Assembly (NCBI GenBank): GCA_030549335.1
Contig: CM060186.1
Location: forward strand, 20,575,189-20,639,188
Source: Pontederia crassipes
Lineage: Eukaryota > Streptophyta > Magnoliopsida > Commelinales > Pontederiaceae
Length of the DNA stretch: 64,000 nt
Direction: 5' to 3'
Positions 44,400 to 55,684 of the stretch are shown piece by piece. The notes under the pieces were generated by a model. It was not told the origin of the DNA and made no database searches. It saw only the letters and a list, made by a program, of their open reading frames with translations. Made by a program: the position numbers and the translations under genes. Position 1 is the first letter of the stretch, and every line of letters starts with the position of its first letter.

Positions 44400-47300
44400 T
44401 CACTGCTGCTTGCATTCAGGTGGGCGTTCCCCTTGCTCTCCTCCCTTCTTCTGCAGCTTCAAGATAAGCCCAACAGCAATTAAGATATGTAATAAAAGTC
44501 ATTGTGCCAAAATTAATAAGAGCAACTTATTTGCTCACCTTGTGTCCTGAGGAAGGCTGTTTGAGAACACCACAACATATAGTCAGTACATAGTAAATTT
44601 TAAACAAGAGATAATTAGGAGTTGCAAATAAATGGTCATATCTTGCATATCGTACCTTTTTCTTGGTCTTGGTTTCTTTTTCTTCCTCTTCCTCATCATC
44701 CTCGTCATCATCTTCCTCGTCTTCATCCTCATCCTCTTCATCTTCATCCTCAGCATCCTCATCATCTTCTTCGTCATCCTCCTCTAGGTCTTCAAGATCA
44801 TCACCTTGAACAGCCTCTCCAGTGAACCATGAGACAGCATGAGGAATGATCTTGTCTCTGATTGTGGACCTAAAGAAATTAAGAGCATATCCAGAAAGAT
44901 GAATAAAACCCCATGTATTTGTGAGTCATGCTGAAGTTGTTATGAACTAAATAAAAAAGGAAAAGAAAAGATATCCATCTAATATATTTTAAGACAAAAT
45001 ATTAGATTGCTTCGATTGCATTGAAGTAAGACTTCCAACATACCCAATATCATAATCTAATTCCATCTGACTCTGCAACTCTTCAGCCTGCCAACAATCA
45101 AAAAAGATCATTTTGTCTTTTCTAGTTGTCTAGCTACTTGGTCTTTATTCCAATTCCAAGTGGTAACAGAAATGTACCTTCTCCTCATCAAGTTCATCTT
45201 CATCCTCAGGTACCTCTGGAGGATTAAAGAAGTTGAAGAAACTCTCACAATTTTCAGTTTTAGTGATAGGCTTGGCATTTTTTGAACCCTTCTTTGGCTT
45301 CTTCTTTAGAAGTTTCTGAGTCAAGCACTTCCCTGGGTGCCACTCAATCTCCGTCCTGTGTTAACATCAACATTTATTATATAAACATCAACCACGAACA
45401 AAAACTTATAAAATGTTTGTCCAGCATATAAGGTAGAAAGGAGATACCCTATAGCCTTCTCCAAAATTGGCTCATCATCATCGATCATGTGATAGGTTTT
45501 TGTAAGGACAGTGTTCTTGAAGTAGGGGTTTGTATCAAAATAAAATTCCAGTTTAAATCCCTTAGGATCATCAATTCTGTACCACTTAATATCCTTTAAA
45601 TATTTCAATGCTTCCTCATCACGCTCTTGAATCTAAAGAAAAAAATTCCACATCAACTACCACTTGCAGGTGACAAATAATCATGAATAACTAAATGCAA
45701 TGTCATTTTTACTAGATTACCTCCTCAGCTAGCACCTCATTTTGTTTCATAGCAGTGAGCCAAAATTCTGGTACACCTTTCTCTACAAAGAACAGGAATA
45801 TAAAGTACCCAGTACAAAAGGAAGATGGAAAACAATCAATGACGAATTACTCCGAAGATCGGAAATACCTTCACTAGCATTATCCTCATCAACTTTCTCT
45901 TCTGTGGTTTCGCCAGCAACACCTTCTACTTCAATTACACCATTCACAATCTCATACCTCTGCAGAAGCCAATACATTTTGATGTTCTCTTTGACAACAG
46001 ATTATAAAAAATTTCTGTGTGTGGAAGCCCAAGGCCACAAAGTTATTCTAAATGTATAATGAACTATACAAAAACTGCACCTTTGAATAGAGTGGCTCAT
46101 ACAGCTTCTGATATTTGGCCTCAAGTGCTGCTCTTTCTTCAAAAAACTTTGCCTCAAGCTCATCATGTTGACTCTAGAAGAAGTATTATGATATTCATTA
46201 TTGATGTCTTATATTTCAAGGCTCAAATGTGGAACTCAGACCATACAATCAAAACATTAAGGAAAATCATTATGATGAAGTACCTAAAAAGATACATAAA
46301 AAATAGAATATTACCATAGTCTTGAGCACAAAGTCTAAAAAAGTGGAGAGATGCTCCAAGAAAATAAAGAAGTAACATGAAAAGGTAATTTGTGGCAGCA
46401 GCAGCCATAATTTACTAAAACTTGGTAATATCCCAAACCCACCAAGCAAGACTTTAAGGGCTACAATAAATATATAGATGTTTAAGCCCTGAAAAGGTAA
46501 TATGATCACTCTGTATTTCTACTACATACATGTGCCTAACCTTCTTTCAAAACATGAAGTGGATTATAATATGAAAACATGCAATGTTTAATGTGTATAG
46601 AGAGATTGCTGGATATAGGTCATGTACTCGAAATTTGTAATACCCTACAATACATAAAGAATATAATGTATATGAGTACCTACACAAATCTGTTAGATCA
46701 TCTCATAACAGATTTACACAATGATAATAATGTCTGGTTAGATTTTTAAACTTGGGACGAGTTGTTGTATTTTTAGAGCACTCACACCTAGGAATAAATC
46801 AGTTAGTCTTGATTCAATGCTACGATATACAAGATATAAATTTATTAGGTAGCATGTGTTTACACTTCCTCATGCCATAAATTCATAATTGTAATACCAG
46901 AAGGAAAAAATAATTCATGAAATAACCATTTCTGAGTCGCTCTGCTAATTTCATTCAAGACTTGGGTAAAAATATACTCTGGTATGTTATTTTTTTTTAA
47001 AAAGAAGAGTACAAATCTTGGTGAAAACAGTATTTCCAGCCTGTCTTGCTTACCTCTCCTCGTTCTTTTGCACCTCTTTCTGGTTTTTGGAAGATTTGTA
47101 ACTTTTTCTGCGTAGATCTATTTCATGTTTTTGTTTCTTATGTCTATTGCTTTCACACCTAACAAATATTTGTGTATTATTTAAAACTCATACTCTGGTA
47201 TCAGTTTCACAAAGTGACCATGGAAGTCAAGTTAAAATAAGTTGGAAATGCAAACTTAAATCTTCTTTAGCATAGCAAATGGTCCTTTACCCCAGAAGAT

Positions 47301-47939
47301 GAATCAAAACTACTCGTTTATGCATTATAAACCAACTAAAGTGTATTTCATCTGACAAACATGCCACAAACTATCCACTTATAATTTGCTCGAGATACTA
47401 AAATAAGACTTCATCATCATGTTAAAGGACAAATGAGTAGAGAATACTCTAGAACTACCTAACGAACAATTTACATAAAACATCTAATAACAAACAGAGA
47501 AGCCAAGCAGGCGACCATTATCAGATCAAAGGATCAGAGATGAACTGCAGAGTATACCTGTATCTCCCTTAAGGCCTCCACGCGCTTCTTCACATTCGGA
47601 GTGAGGCTCTCCAGCACGCTCGAGTGTTGCCCGGCCAGGCTCTGCAGCTTATCCTAACAAACACCACCATCAGCATCACCAACAACAACATTAAAGAAAC
47701 GAAAGCACGACATAGAGGAATAAGACGACAATAGAGAGACAATAGATCGAACACCTTGAGGGCATTAACGAGGCCGGCTCTGTCCTCCACGCTCAAAGCT
47801 ACAACACAACGCAAAACTCAGACGAACGAACAGGTACGGGAAAAAACAAAAGAGATTGAGAGAAATGGAGATGATGGGGGAGACCAGATTTGAGCTCCGC
47901 GAGATTGAGGGCATCTTGCTGCTTCTTGTTGCCGCTCAT
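44400..47939 (-). CDS. NAP1: Nucleosome assembly protein 1 (histone H2A-H2B chaperone)
   Basis: NAP1 proteins shuttle H2A-H2B dimers and help to assemble and remodel nucleosomes. Twelve exons on the minus strand join in frame to 376 residues: 47939-47885, 47798-47755, 47653-47558, 46173-46081, 45959-45869, 45782-45721, 45632-45448, 45355-45178, 45087-45044, 44869-44656, 44556-44539 and 44450-44400. All introns are GT-AG. The NAP dimerisation helix and earmuff domain cover about residues 45-305. The product then has a long Asp/Glu tract (about 306-350) and ends [14 protein letters not shown] is the CaaX-type farnesylation box of plant NAP1 proteins. Exon 11 is only 18 nt. Introns 3 and 4 hold no other gene. 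A CCG-repeat lies in the leader. The length agrees with Arabidopsis and rice NAP1 and the gene looks intact. Confidence 0.95.
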
Positions 47940-47998
47940 CTTCGCTGCTCCCGAAGCCTCCTTCACGCGCTGCCCCCTTAGCCGCTGCCCTCCGGATA

Positions 47999-48000
<2 letters not shown>

Positions 48001-48035
<35 letters not shown>
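48001..48035. repeat. (CCG)n run in the NAP1 leader
   Basis: About eleven CCG triplets lie 62-96 bp upstream of the NAP1 ATG, probably within its 5' UTR. GC-rich triplet runs are common in monocot leaders. Confidence 0.9.
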
Positions 48036-48159
48036 AGAGCGCGAGAAAGGCAAAGAAATGGGGAAAGCGAGGCGAGGAGTGGAAGGGGTGGGGAAAGAGA
48101 GAGAAAACGATGCGATGCCGGCGGGTTTTATAGGGGTTTGGTTCTGAGAGTAGGGTTAA

Positions 48160-50289
48160 GGGTTTCTCCGCTCGCGCGCTCTTTCGCTGTCGACGCACCG
48201 TTTGGCGAGCACCGGGAGGTGGGCCCCGCTCAGGAGATCGACCAGTAGAAAAGTAGGGGTGCCATTTTGGGCTCATAAATGGCGTCTCTGTGTGCTTGCA
48301 CAGGAGACCGAGCGCTGAACTCGTCCTGCCAAGAGGGGCCGCCGTGGAGTGATCCACTAGTGTCCTTACACGTTGGCGGATGGTTCAGCTTTTGGGCTGT
48401 CCGAAGTCCATGGACTTGCAATAATTTAGATGCTTCTAGAAACTTAAGTCAGCCCAACTCTTTTTCTTTAACAATATGTTTCCTTTTCATTTAGACTTTG
48501 CATGCTATTAAATATATTTACATTTGATGGCAAAAGGGATTAGATTGTGAATTATGGATTTTTTGTACTCAATAAATTATCAAATTTATTATAAAAACTA
48601 TAATTATATATGGAAAAGATATACTGATAATGATGAGAAAAATATAATTGAAAACAAGAAAGAAAAGCAACATGAGAATCAAGGAGGCAAAATTAAGAGA
48701 AAAAGAGATAAATTATCATAATAAGATGCTTGTGAATAATATAGAAAGGAAGGTCTTAACCCTTTGTCCATGTTTCGCACTTTCTTTTAAGCGCGTAAAA
48801 TTTTTCGCATTAACATTTGTTTACTACTTTCTAATTTCATGGAACGCTATACGAAGAAAGAAATTAGTCTATTCTTTATACTTTATGCTTCCTTATGTGT
48901 ATCAAAATTTATATCTTGATAGCTAAGAACATGCACTTTTTAATTTCCCTTGACAAAAAAAGTACATGTTATTCTTCATCAACTGCCTTCTAATTTAAAT
49001 TAAAAAAAGGATGCTCAATTAAATATGGAATGTAGAGATTAAAAATATTATGCAATTGTGTTCAAATAAGAATTCAAACTATCCTAACCAATCTTTATGA
49101 TGAAAACACAATAATGAAGAGAAAAATGTAATGAGTCATGAAAAAAAAAGTAACATGATAAATGAAGAGATGATGATGAGAAAAATAAAAATTAAGATAA
49201 GAATATACAAATATATTGTTTACGGTAGATGAGGATCATGCATACAAAGTATAATAGTATATTAAATATTAAAACTTAAATTAGTGAAGAAATGATGAAT
49301 TATGATTGCACCATTTGAACTAGCAATTATCATAATATGCAAAGGACGTGTTTAAAATTAAATCTCATAAGTTGTTCTATTATTCTCTCATATGACCATG
49401 TCTTTGAATATTAATTTGAACATTAAGATTATATTATAACTAAACAAAAAAATCATCCTTCAATATTATTGCAATAATATCTTTAATATGAACACAACTA
49501 AAAAAAATTTCCTTACATATTCTTTTTTGTCAATAAATCTTAATACAATTGACCTTTGTGCCTTTTAACTATATAGTACCACATCCTCCTCAATACAAAA
49601 TTTTGCACCTTCATGAATATTGACCAGTGAGATCCATCTAAGATTTTTCATTTAGATGAAGAATTTAAATTTGTTTAACATGCACAAAAAATGAACACTT
49701 TTATTATCTCTCTCTTTTTGACAACTTCATCTATTGCGTGTGTTCAATCAATTTGTTTGTGAAATAGATAAGTGAAAGACAAAATTATGTATCTTTAACT
49801 TGAAAATATTCTAACCATGATGAACATAATTTATATCATGATAGTTGGAAACTCATTTTATGTTTTATATCTAGACATCAATGTAAGATGCAACAACTGT
49901 GACAAAAAAAAAAAGAAAGAAAAGATAAAACGACCAGTTGGGAAATGAATATTAGAATCTCTGATAAAGTGGGATTAAGATGGAACAATTAAGAGGGGAT
50001 CATGGCAGTTATTGAGAGACAAAATTGGATCTAAAAAGTTAATGAAAAAAATCACACCTCCAAATCATTTATTCTTTTCCATTTCAGCAGAAAATGTTTC
50101 GTTTCTCCCCCTAGTTCATCTCATGTTCATCCCTCAGGAAATCACATCTCCTCTCCCCCCTTACGCATTCCTGTGTTTTTGAGACATATCCTCACGGTCC
50201 TCTTGCATCCTTGAGTGCAAATAAAGAATGTCTAGGGGAGGAAGCCACTACTCAGGGTTGATGCAGAGGGGCACAATAATATTAATTGA
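48160..50289. other. Upstream flank of NAP1 and AT-rich intergenic DNA
   Basis: The first few hundred bases upstream of NAP1 are GC-rich and probably contain its promoter. Beyond about 48450 the sequence is AT-rich, without recognisable genes or element ends. Confidence 0.4.
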
Positions 50290-51960
50290 AGCGGATCAGT
50301 GAGGACAAACACATAAAGAGGTCGATGATCTCGAAATCACCTTGCATAACTCTATTAGATAGATATGATCCTTCATATTAATCACTGCAAAGTTATTATT
50401 CATGTTGAATGGATTGGAACCTCCAAGAATTTTGTGATGCCTGTTTGATTGCTTGTCAAATTTGGTATGATTAGTTGTTTGTTAGGATCATATTTTTGTT
50501 CATTAGATTATACTATGTTATGTTTGTATTGAAATGTCTATCTTAGTTTTGGTAGATGCCTATTATGATGATATCAGTTGTTGTTTATCGGTCGTCATGT
50601 TCGTGCTATGTACATGTCATGTAGAATAGTATTTACTTTGATCGAAACCATTGTATAAACTCTCGACATTCTGAGTAATATAGGAACCCGACCCGGATTG
50701 CTATGAACCCAATCGGGTAAACTGCTTGCCCATCTTTTGTTCGCGGAACCGGCCCGATTCACGCTGAACCCAGATGAGTTAGCGAACGATGAATCGGCCG
50801 AACTCTCGATATTTTTCCACTCAACTCGAGTCCGACTGAACCCGGCTCGGATTTGTCCCTAGTCGACCTCGATGCTGCGCAATGATCTTCCCTCAAGTCC
50901 GGCCCAAGTGCAACTTACACTCGGCCTAGGTTCATATTATGAACCTAGCCCGAGTCACCTTGTACACAGCCCGGGTTATGACATTCGAGAACCATTTTAC
51001 CATTCGTTTGCTAATTTTTTAATTTGGTTTGAACTCTATCCGTCGTACTCAGACTTAACACGATCTCTACTGAATTATTGACCTATGATTTCTCCTTGAT
51101 CTAAGACTAGAATTTTCATGTTGATTTGTTCATATTATTGGTCTATTGAGTCCCAAATTACAATAAAGAACGAGATATAAGATTCTAAAGTGAATAATAA
51201 ATTAAGATGAAAGATGAATACTGGGTTGCCAACATATATTAAGTGCTTCTATGATAAGGGTCGCTCCCTTGATCATGACTTATGATCCGCACATGATTGT
51301 ATCGTTTCGCTCGGCATACTCCATAAGTAAATAAGACCCCATCCTATGATAAGTAAAGGATGAGAGATTTAAAGATACCTCAAAATCACCTGATTGTTAA
51401 CCATGTTATAAGATCATGAATTATTGTTAAGCAATAGGTATGAAAATCAAATCAAGTTATCAATATCATGTGCTATCAGGATTATTAAGCATATTATTGA
51501 TTCCAAGCTTATCATGTATTACCTGATTACATTAATCATCGTTATCTATTGATTTTCCTTACTCATGATCTATGATGATCCTCATGCTCTTGTTCATGAT
51601 CAAGATAGGTAATGATCTTTATCTTCTTATTTATTCTAACTGGAGTTATGCATTATATATTATTGTTGGTTTCCCACTATGATGTAAAGTTTACGAGATG
51701 TCTTCCCTGTGTTTGATTTTCACAAGTCTAGATCAGTGATAGTGTTAAGTTGGTGTGCTGCAAGCTCAGGAGACGATAAAACACATGAATCAAAGTGCCT
51801 AATTATTTACTTTTCCTTATATTTTGCATTTATGAACTACGATGTAATCCTTATGACATTCTAAATTTGAGGCTATGTAGTAACGCGATTAATGTCATTT
51901 TTTTGCATTTTTCCTTTATTTCATTTTTTGTTGACGTGTCTTATTTTTTGAAATCAAAAT
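50290..51960 (+). mobile_element. Decayed LTR of the same Ty3/gypsy family
   Basis: Landmarks shared with the LTRs at 12641 and 30952 appear in the same order. These are 'tcgaaatcaccttgcat' at 50330, 'gggttgccaac' at 51224, 'ggtcgctcccttg' at 51260, 'tgtatcgtttcgctcggcat' at 51298, 'gtaaagtttacg' at 51683 and 'ttgacgtgtct' at 51931. The 5' boundary is uncertain and the 3' end is truncated against a hAT pseudogene. No second LTR or interior is attached. Confidence 0.7.
50680..50990. repeat. GACCCGG/CCGGGTT motif array in the LTR relic
   Basis: Repeated GAACCCGACCCGG, CGGCCCGATTC and AGCCCGGGTTATG-type words sit at the internal position that holds GGTCGACC motifs in the 12641 LTR and ACGGCCGT motifs in the 30952 LTR. 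The second relic at 60640-61960 has the same type of array at 60865-61160. Confidence 0.7.
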
Positions 51961-51965
51961 ATAGA

Positions 51966-52790
51966 ACATCGCCCTTTGAAATCGCAAAAATCATCTGTAA
52001 TGAATCTACACTATTTCTCAAAAATTACTTTTTCTATATAAACTAACAAACAATATGAAATAAATTAACTTGTTGCGAAGATTTTTTTATAATATTCATC
52101 ACAAAAAATATCTCTCTATTGTTAGTGTGGAAATTGGAAGAGTGAGGGACAAGAGTCACTATTTTATATACTAGTGAATAAATGTGAGATTTTCTTATTT
52201 TAACCAACATTGACTTAGTTGAGAGCTCATTAAAATCAACAATCTCTTTTAAGTATCATCAAAATGTTCAAGTTACATATTTAATTGCATCATTTCATAT
52301 ACAAAAAAAATCTTGGGGATAATATTTGCATACTAATGTATCTCTCGAATCTAAAGCTAAATTAAAAATCATTTCCATAGCTTGATCACTGAATTTGTTG
52401 TTTAATTCTTGTAACTGAAAATCTATCACAACATTGAAAATATAAACTTTATAGTGATATTCCATTGTTATGTCTTCTTGTCCATGTGGAGGTTTTCTTC
52501 TAGAAATATAAGTGGTATCTAGTTCTGGAACTAATATGTTCATTGTCTCAAAAAAATTTCACTATAATAGTTAAATCATTCTATCCATCATTTCTTAACC
52601 TTCAAAGAAGAATATTAATAGATGAAATAAGATGCATTGCATTAAAAACATCTTGAAACTGACTTTGCAAAGTTTGACATAACAAATCAAAAATGTTAAG
52701 AACTTTTCTAATTAGAGGCAAAGTGAAAATAAGCTCAAAAGATGGCAGTAGGAATGTTACTCACTTTATTGGAGGGATATTAAGTCTTTG
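51966..52790 (-). pseudogene. hAT transposase pseudogene (ZMYM1-like, C-terminal half)
   Basis: On the minus strand the middle part encodes a frame with the pattern ISRRKPPHGQEDITMEYHY, then FQLQELNNKFSDQAME and YYPQDF. These are characteristic of the plant zinc-finger MYM-type-1-like hAT transposases. Upstream, in the same direction, LLCQTLQSQFQD and NAMHLISS are recognisable. Downstream, frames shift into a hATC dimerisation remnant (YSLVYKIVTLV, VMNIIKK) and end near 51966. Several stops and frameshifts interrupt it and the zinc-finger N-terminus is missing, so it is dead. Confidence 0.8.
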
Positions 52791-52860
52791 TAGTTCCATG
52801 AAAGTTGTCAAAAGTCGTCTACCAATTGCATGCATTTCCCCTGTTCGAGTTATGCTTTAA

Positions 52861-53287
52861 AGCTTGTTTGGTTCAAAATTCATTAAGATGAAGGAAAGGT
52901 AAAGAGTGGAAAGAGAAATGATAGGAAGGGAATGTAGGAGAATGAATGTGAATAGTTACCCCAATTTGGTTGATATCATTAAAGGAAAGGAAAGAGAATG
53001 AATGCTAAGTGATTAATTTATTTAGATGATTTTATCATTTACATATATAGTTGTATGTTTAATTTATTTGGTCAAAATTGGATACACATATTAAATATGT
53101 CTTTTCCCTGCTTTCCACCCTGATTTGAAGGAGAAAGAAAAATGAAATATTGGAGGGGAATGGAAAACAAAGGAGGAGACTTTTCCCTTCTTTCCCCTCC
53201 AACTTAAACTCAATCAAACGAGAAGAACGGATCTTTCTCCTTTCCCTTCTCACTACTTATCATTCTTTCACCCCAACCAAATAGGCC
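52861..53287. mobile_element. Harbinger/Tourist-like MITE
   Basis: The left end AGCTTGTTTGGTT and the right end AACCAAATAGGCC are imperfect inverted repeats (about 10 of 13). TAA flanks both sides (52858-52860 and 53288-53290), the 3-bp duplication typical of PIF/Harbinger elements. The 427-bp interior is rich in GGAAAGG-type sequence near both ends and non-coding. Confidence 0.65.
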
Positions 53288-53294
53288 TAACTCC

Positions 53295-53783
53295 TAGGGG
53301 TGTTCACGGGTCGGGTTTGACCCGATCCCGACCCCGGATCCGATCCGGCCCGTCCGATTTTGATCGGATCGGATCACTCCATTTTTTATGACTGGATCCG
53401 ATCAAACTCGACCTGGTTCGAATCGGGTTGGATCGGTTCGGGTGGTTGGGCCACCATTTTTTCTTTCTCTCTTACTTTTATCTATTATTTAATACCAAAA
53501 TATTATATAATATTTATTTAAAAAACATAAAATAACTTATTCAACATTTAAACATTATTTTACACATTTAAAATATTTTATTTTAATATTTTTTTAATTT
53601 TTTTATACATAATATATGTTGAAAACTAAAAAAATTAAAAAAATAAAAAATTGGGTCTTCGGGTCGGGTTGACTCGGGTCGAAAAATTTCGACCCGTACC
53701 CGACCCGACCACGAATCCAAACTGGTTTGGGTCGGGTCAGATCGTCGGGTTCACGAGTCGACCCAACCCGTTGAACACCCCTA
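53295..53783. mobile_element. hAT-type MITE rich in GGGTCGGG motifs
   Basis: Terminal inverted repeats TAGGGGTGTTCA and TGAACACCCCTA are perfect over 12 bp. The 8-bp flanks CTAACTCC and TTAACTCC differ at one base, fitting the 8-bp duplication of hAT elements. Both subterminal regions are filled with GGGTCGGGT / GACCCGACC words around an AT-rich core. No transposase is encoded. Confidence 0.85.
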
Positions 53784-54037
53784 TTAACTCCTAAGGAATT
53801 AGTAGATGTCATAAATCATCAACACCACTTAGGATAGCTAAAGGTGTGTCAACATAACTGCCAACAATTATGTAACTCCCTCAATTATTAGAAAGTGTCC
53901 TCCCTCTTACCTAATATGAAATTAGCATAATTGCCATCCGAATGTGCCAACGTAGGCTTGTAATGAGAAATTGTTGGTCATCTATGTTGTCTTAATGTTG
54001 AACTTCATGATTTGAAAATACGAACAAAGATTTTGAT

Positions 54038-54450
54038 TGTAACACCCTTGCACTTTGCGTAGGATATTGTCCGCTTTGGACCTAAGCCCGCACGGCTTTA
54101 TCAAAACGCGTCCTACCAGACCAAGGCCATGTTCCCATATATACTAGCATCTCTAACGTGACTTATGCATATGGGACTAATTCAAGGCGTGCCTCATGCA
54201 CCTTTCCCCCCTTAAGAGATTCAACGTCCTCGTTGAGTGATCACACCTCACTATGCACAGAAGTTCACGCGGAGTGACTCTGATACCATATGTAACATCC
54301 TTGCACTTGCATATGATATTATCCCTTTTGCGCTTAAGCCCGCACGATTTTATCAAAATACGTCCTACCAAACCAATGTCATGTTTCTATATATACTTAG
54401 CATCTCTCCGTGACTTATGCATGTGGGACTAATGCAAGACATGCCTCATG
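54038..54450. repeat. Tandem repeat with 253-bp unit
   Basis: A unit starting TGTAACACCCTTGCAC and ending TCTGATACCATA runs from 54038 to 54290. A second, partial copy starts at 54291 and continues to about 54450. Shared phrases are AAGCCCGCACG, CGTCCTACCA and GGGACTAAT. Related units lie at 58915-59353. Confidence 0.8.
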
Positions 54451-54460
54451 CAAGACATTA

Positions 54461-55684
54461 TGTTGAATTATATTTTGATGATACAAATCTCGAATGATTA
54501 AAGATAAAATGCTAAAAAGTTTAAAGAAAAAGAGATAACTTTATGCACTACACTTTGATTAAATAATTGGTATTGATCTTATTAGTTTTGGATGAATGTG
54601 AAATATCAGAGTTGTAGAGAATTCTGTTAGCTTTTCATATACTCTAAAATCATCTAATTTGAATAATTGTACAAAAGGTTATGCTCAAAATAGTGTAGGG
54701 CGGTCAACCTACCGGTCGAAACTATGAAAGTCGGTCGAGATAGTCCGGTCAATGGAGATACCGGTCGACCGATCAAGGCATAAGCTCTTCAAATGAAAAC
54801 TGCGAGACTGTACCGATCGACAGACCGATCAATGCAGCGGCCGACTGATCAACTCAATGGCTACAAATCAAAACTGCGAGACTGTACCGATCGAGACACC
54901 GGTCGATAGTCCGGTCGACCGACCAGCTACAGTAACTGGCGAAATCAGCGCAACGGTCATATAGTCCGGTTGATCGGTCCATAAATGCGATCGACCAGTC
55001 CATTACTGAAATGAACAGTAGCGACTATATTTTGAGGAGAAAAATGTGGAATTAATTCTGAACGAATTTTTCACATACCAGAGCCTATAAAAAGAGTGCC
55101 AAGGACAGAAGCAAATGCATCTAATCCAAGCATTGAAGCAAAATTTTAAGAAATCAAAAGGAGATCATTTCTCTTGAAATTATTATTTTAGAGTCTTCTT
55201 TCTTTCTCTCTTCTCTTCTTGTGAGTGTTCTATTGTAAAAAAGAGAAACTATTCTTCAGAAAGATTGTGAGAGCTCCTGCGTAAAAGAGGTTCCAAATCT
55301 TACCTCTTGAGCAAGAGAAAAGATTAGTTTCCTAGAATGAGAGATTGCCTTGCCTCTCGAAGCGGAGAAAAATGTAGTTGTGTAATGGACTTTCTTCCTT
55401 ACCCCATTTGGAACAAAGGAAGAGATTAGTGAAATCTCCGACGGTCTCGAGGTCGAGATGTCGGAGCGGGGACGTAGGCCAAGGTGTGGCCGAACCTCGT
55501 CAACAACCACCCGTATCTTCGTGTTTGAGTTCTCTCACCCTCTCTCCCTCTAATATTGTGTTTATAATCTAAATTGTAAATGTTTTAAATAATCAATTTT
55601 ATGCTTCCACGACGAATTTCTGAAATCGATATTTTCGATTAAACACCAATTCACCCCTCTCTTGGTGTCCTTTGGGATCCTACA
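54461..55684 (+). mobile_element. Probable solo LTR of a Ty1/copia element
   Basis: The start TGTTGAATTATATTTTGATGATAC and the end CACCCCTCTCTTGGTGTCC...GATCCTACA are those of long copia-type LTRs known from plants. There is no interior and no convincing target duplication (CATTA versus AATTC), so one end may be altered. The 5' third carries the palindromic array described separately. Confidence 0.6.
54690..55010. repeat. CCGGTCGACCG motif array in the copia-like LTR
   Basis: Variants of CGGTCGA, CCGGTCGACCGATC and GACCGATCAA recur about twelve times. A roughly 80-bp unit with 'actgcgagactgtaccgatc' occurs twice. The core motif is the same as in the Ty3-type solo LTR at 13341-13622. Confidence 0.75.

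Noticed and set aside
44583-44825. Met/Lys/Arg-rich and His/Pro-rich frames
   Set aside because: These are out-of-frame readings of the NAP1 acidic-tail exon.
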